From an uncultured Eubacteriales bacterium (GTDB lineage: Bacteria > Bacillota_A > Clostridia > Christensenellales > Aristaeellaceae): a DNA stretch of 7,721 nucleotides. Made by a program: the position numbers and the translations under genes. The notes beneath the pieces were generated by a model that was given only the letters and a program-made list of their open reading frames with translations, had not been told where the DNA came from and did not search any database. Of the stretch, positions 6,176 to 7,721 are shown piece by piece. The stretch is taken from positions 1 through 7,721 of the forward strand of contig CALVKX010000092.1 in the NCBI GenBank assembly GCA_944333375.1, written 5' to 3'. Numbering within the stretch: position 1 is the first letter of the stretch; each line of letters begins with the position of its first letter.

Positions 6176-6610
6176 TTATCCAGGAACTGATGTACACACA
6201 ATAGAACTTTCCGGAAGCCCAATATCCTCAAGCAATCCGGTTAATGCTTCCACATATTCTTTATCTTTACTGGAATGTGAAATGAATACTTTTGACTGGA
6301 TGAAAGTATCATCTGAAGCTATAGATGACATCAACTGCTCGTCCATTTCGCTTTTATTGATTTTGCTTACCGAAGTTTGATAATGTGATTTTATCCCTCC
6401 CATTCCGGTGTAAAAGCCACGTTCCTCAACGCGGTAATATTCATGAGAGCCATTTGGTAAAATGCGTTCGAAAAAATCGCCTTCTTCAATATTTAAAGAC
6501 GAGTCCTCTATGAAAAACTGCTTCGGTTCAACAATGGCCTTTATATCAGAAATTACCTTACCATTCAGTTTATGTAAAATGACATTTTCTTTAGGAAAGC
6601 CGTTAAACAT
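6176..6610 (-). pseudogene. TIR-domain protein, C-terminally truncated
   Basis: 144 residues from the ATG at 6610, preceded on the minus strand by AAGGA (6625-6621) 10 bases upstream. Residues 1-85 are a beta-rich N-terminal domain (NGFPKENVILH, FFIEDSSLNIEEGDFFERILPNG-type text) that I recognise as the usual partner of TIR domains in Firmicutes proteins. Residues 107-144 begin a bacterial TIR domain: KVFISHSSKDKEYVEAL, then the helix LLEDIGLPESSIV, breaking off at CTSVPG. A stop codon (TAA) follows where the family normally continues with Tyr. The rest of the TIR fold, including the catalytic Glu needed for NAD+ cleavage and roughly 90-100 residues, is missing, and nothing resembling it follows in any minus-strand frame. 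The gene is clearly more AT-rich than its neighbours, a sign of recent transfer. It is probably inactive as an NADase. Confidence 0.75.
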
Positions 6611-6643
6611 GACTTACACTTCCTTTTTGCTTTTTCTCTCGCA

Positions 6644-6649
6644 TATATA
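6644..6649 (-). promoter_or_regulatory. Possible -10 of the TIR gene; -35 not found
   Basis: On the minus strand TATATA (6649-6644) lies 33 bases upstream of the ATG. The sequence 16-18 bases further upstream, near the junction with the transposase fragment at about 6662-6668, has no TTGACA-like hexamer. Either the promoter is weak or the -35 was lost when the insertion sequence came in. Confidence 0.3.
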
Positions 6650-6661
6650 GTACTTCTTTTT

Positions 6662-7050
6662 CAGTATATGGCCGATCTGAAGGCGGTGTATGTCGCCGTA
6701 GATGAGCAGGCCGCCCTGAATGCACCGGACACCTTTGGGGAGCGCTGGGACAAGAAATACCCGAAAATCGCCCAGCCCTGGCGGGCAGGCTGGGCCAATC
6801 TCAGCACCTGCTTCAAGTATCCCCAGGAGGTACGCAGGCTGATCTACACCACCAACGCCATGGAGGGTTTCAACCGCCAGCTGAGCAAGGTGACCAAGGC
6901 CAAATCGGTGTTTCCCACTGTTGACACCTGCTGAAAATGCTGTATCTGGCCATGATGGACATTACGAAAAAATGGACAGGACGACGGCAGGATTGGAGCC
7001 TGATTCACGCCCAGATGGCGATCTACTTTGCCGAGCGCATGCCCGAATAA
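6662..7050 (+). pseudogene. IS256-family transposase, 3' fragment with frameshift
   Basis: From about 6662-6668 the frame reads MADLKAVYVAVDEQAALNA, then KKYPKIAQPWRAGWANLST, then YTTNAMEGFNRQLSKVTKAK and SVFPT: the C-terminal third of an IS256-type (mutator superfamily) DDE transposase, with the third catalytic acid E66 in NAMEGFN. The frame stops at 6932-6934, but the family continues in the next frame from 6928: LLKMLYLAMMDITKKWTGRR, then DWSLIHAQMAIYFAERMPE, ending at TAA 7048-7050. One C is missing from ACC(C)TG near 6928. The N-terminal two thirds, with the first two catalytic Asp residues, are absent, so this is a dead remnant. The left junction is sharp in base composition: AT-rich on the left, GC-rich on the right. 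Confidence 0.85.
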
Positions 7051-7230
7051 CACCGCTGTGACCGGATGTCAAGGGCAAGATGAACGGCTTCGCCGCCCTT
7101 GACATCCGCTCCCACCGGCGTTATGTTGTTGTCAAGACGGCAGCCGGGATTCACCCGCCTGCCGCCCTGAACTAATTTTGCTCTATCTGCACCCCATTTG
7201 GAGTTTACACAGAATTTGGGATTTACCCAA
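7051..7230 (+). mobile_element. 3' non-coding tail and probable right end of the IS256-type element
   Basis: No gene is seen here. A perfect 14-bp inverted repeat (7063-7076 with 7095-7108, 18-base loop) follows the transposase stop, then a second hairpin (7138-7143 with 7159-7164, inner 7145-7148 with 7154-7157). At 7204-7228 the sequence beginning TTTACACAGAATTTGGG resembles the terminal inverted repeat typical of IS256-type elements, so the element probably ends near 7228-7230. The left end is not in the window, so the inverted repeat cannot be confirmed. Confidence 0.5.
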
Positions 7231-7353
7231 TGTCTCCTGTCTGCCATGGCATTAAACCTAAAAAGGATGGTTAAAGCCATCTTTTCTGCGATGCTTATGG
7301 ATAAAATATGGGCCGAGAATGTGATTTCTCAGCCCATATTTCGTCTTTGTCAA
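7231..7353. other. Spacer between two insertion-sequence remnants, with hairpins
   Basis: About 120 bases without a recognisable gene. It holds a small GATGG/CCATC hairpin (7266-7270 with 7277-7281) followed by TTTT (7282-7285), and a large one at 7304-7341. Otherwise nothing was identified. Confidence 0.4.
7304..7341. terminator. Large hairpin between IS remnants, probably a bidirectional terminator
   Basis: AAATATGGGC (7304-7313) pairs perfectly with GCCCATATTT (7332-7341); after one C-A mismatch a further five pairs (GAGAA 7315-7319 with TTCTC 7326-7330) close around a six-base loop. AT-rich flanks give short U-rich tails on both strands. It would stop transcripts leaving either transposase fragment. 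Confidence 0.5.
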
Positions 7354-7644
7354 CAGGTCCAGAGTTATGCGCAAAATCGGTTTGCAGACTCCGGCTGAAT
7401 GAGGTCGGCCAGCAATAGAGATGTCTTCCAGAGCCGCCTCCAAGTGCTTCATGTTCATGTACTTCTTGTTGCCCCACTGGGTGCCAGCCACATGGCGTAG
7501 TCGGGCACAGACCAGCATCAGGGCAGAGTTTCCGTCAGGAAACGTCCCCACCACACAGGCTCTGCGGCGGATTTCACGGTTCAACCGTTCAATCACATTC
7601 TCGGTGCGGATCCGCGTCCAATGTTCATAGGGGATAGTCTCAGT
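7354..7644 (-). pseudogene. IS256-family transposase, C-terminal fragment (second, different element)
   Basis: On the minus strand, from about 7644, the frame reads TETIPYEHWTRIRTENVIER, then LNREIRRRACVVGTFPDGNS, ALMLVCARLRHVAGTQWGNK and KYMNMKHLEAALED: the C-terminal end of an IS256-type transposase, with the catalytic Glu in NVIERLN. It is from a different subgroup than the remnant at 6662-7050 (ERLNREIRRR here versus EGFNRQLSKV there) and has the opposite orientation. The family I recall ends shortly after ALEDxSIAG, but here the frame continues through CGA (7407-7405) to a stop at 7258-7260, well past the presumed element end, so the original stop has probably been lost. The sequence GTCCAGAGTTATGCGCAAAA (7357-7376) looks like the element's terminal repeat. 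Everything upstream of TETI is missing. Confidence 0.75.
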
Positions 7645-7721
7645 AGAAATGCGTTGGTAAACTCCGCACCGTTGTCTGTCTGGATCATCCGGATCGGAAA
7701 CGGCGCCGCTTTGACAAGCTG
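7645..7721 (-). pseudogene. rve/DDE integrase-type transposase fragment (IS481-like), running off the right edge
   Basis: The minus-strand frame open from base 7721 reads QLVKAAPFPIRMIQTDNGAE and then FTNAF. This is the region of the second catalytic Asp (TDNGAEF) of retroviral-type integrase-core transposases such as IS481 or related families. The similarity ends near 7645-7650, where the IS256-type sequence begins in a different reading frame. The downstream part with the catalytic Glu is therefore gone from this copy. How far it extends beyond the window is unknown. Confidence 0.6.

Noticed and set aside
4024..6610. A Thoeris-like defence system made of the macrodomain and TIR genes
   Set aside because: The TIR gene is truncated, on the opposite strand, separated by terminators and of different base composition, and the macrodomain protein has no membrane segments as in macrodomain Thoeris effectors.
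7258..7721. A functional fused transposase combining integrase and IS256 domains
   Set aside because: The two parts are in different reading frames at the junction near 7645, and each lacks catalytic residues.
1..7721. CRISPR array, tRNA or rRNA genes
   Set aside because: No regularly spaced direct repeats and no tRNA- or rRNA-like sequence were found on reading both strands.

Overview
The window suggests an anaerobic, GC-rich Firmicute, most likely a gut Clostridia/Oscillospirales- or Christensenellales-type organism. The reasons are the secreted fumarate-reductase-like flavoproteins with short Sec signal peptides, a macrodomain protein with the C-terminal domain typical of Firmicutes, strong AGGAGG-type ribosome binding sites, and IS256-family remnants. 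The taxonomic guess is inference only.

Layout, left to right. (1) 1-1152: the 3' part of a FAD-dependent reductase ending in an FMN-binding domain, closed by a strong terminator. (2) 1252-2804: a near-consensus promoter with repeated operator-like half-sites drives a second, signal-peptide-bearing FAD reductase that has no FMN domain. (3) 2899-3828: a cytoplasmic GH43-type glycosidase, separated from the flavoprotein gene by a perfect hairpin and followed by a clear terminator. (4) 4024-5217 and 5319-5963: a macrodomain protein with a C-terminal helix-turn-helix-like domain, then a small von Willebrand factor A (TerY-like) protein. (5) 5985-6055: back-to-back terminators where convergent transcription meets. 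(6) 6176-6665: an AT-rich island carrying a minus-strand TIR-domain gene whose TIR domain is cut off early. (7) 6662-7721: a graveyard of three transposase remnants (two different IS256-family fragments and one rve/DDE integrase fragment), interleaved with strong hairpins.

Functionally, the left half looks like anaerobic catabolism or respiration: extracytoplasmic flavin reductases for unknown alpha,beta-unsaturated or similar acceptors, plus a plant-polysaccharide glycosidase. The middle pair (macrodomain and VWA) suggests ADP-ribose-related signalling or stress response; its biological role is not established. The right end is an accessory hotspot where a defence-type TIR gene and several insertion sequences have decayed.

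The most interesting observations are: a probable degenerate internal duplication of the HTH-like domain inside the macrodomain protein; the coupling of this protein to a VWA gene next to a broken TIR gene; and the loss, in both flavoproteins, of the catalytic Arg positions of fumarate reductase, with a shared Tyr in the position of the proton-donating Arg. All family assignments were made by reading the translated sequence; no database search was possible.
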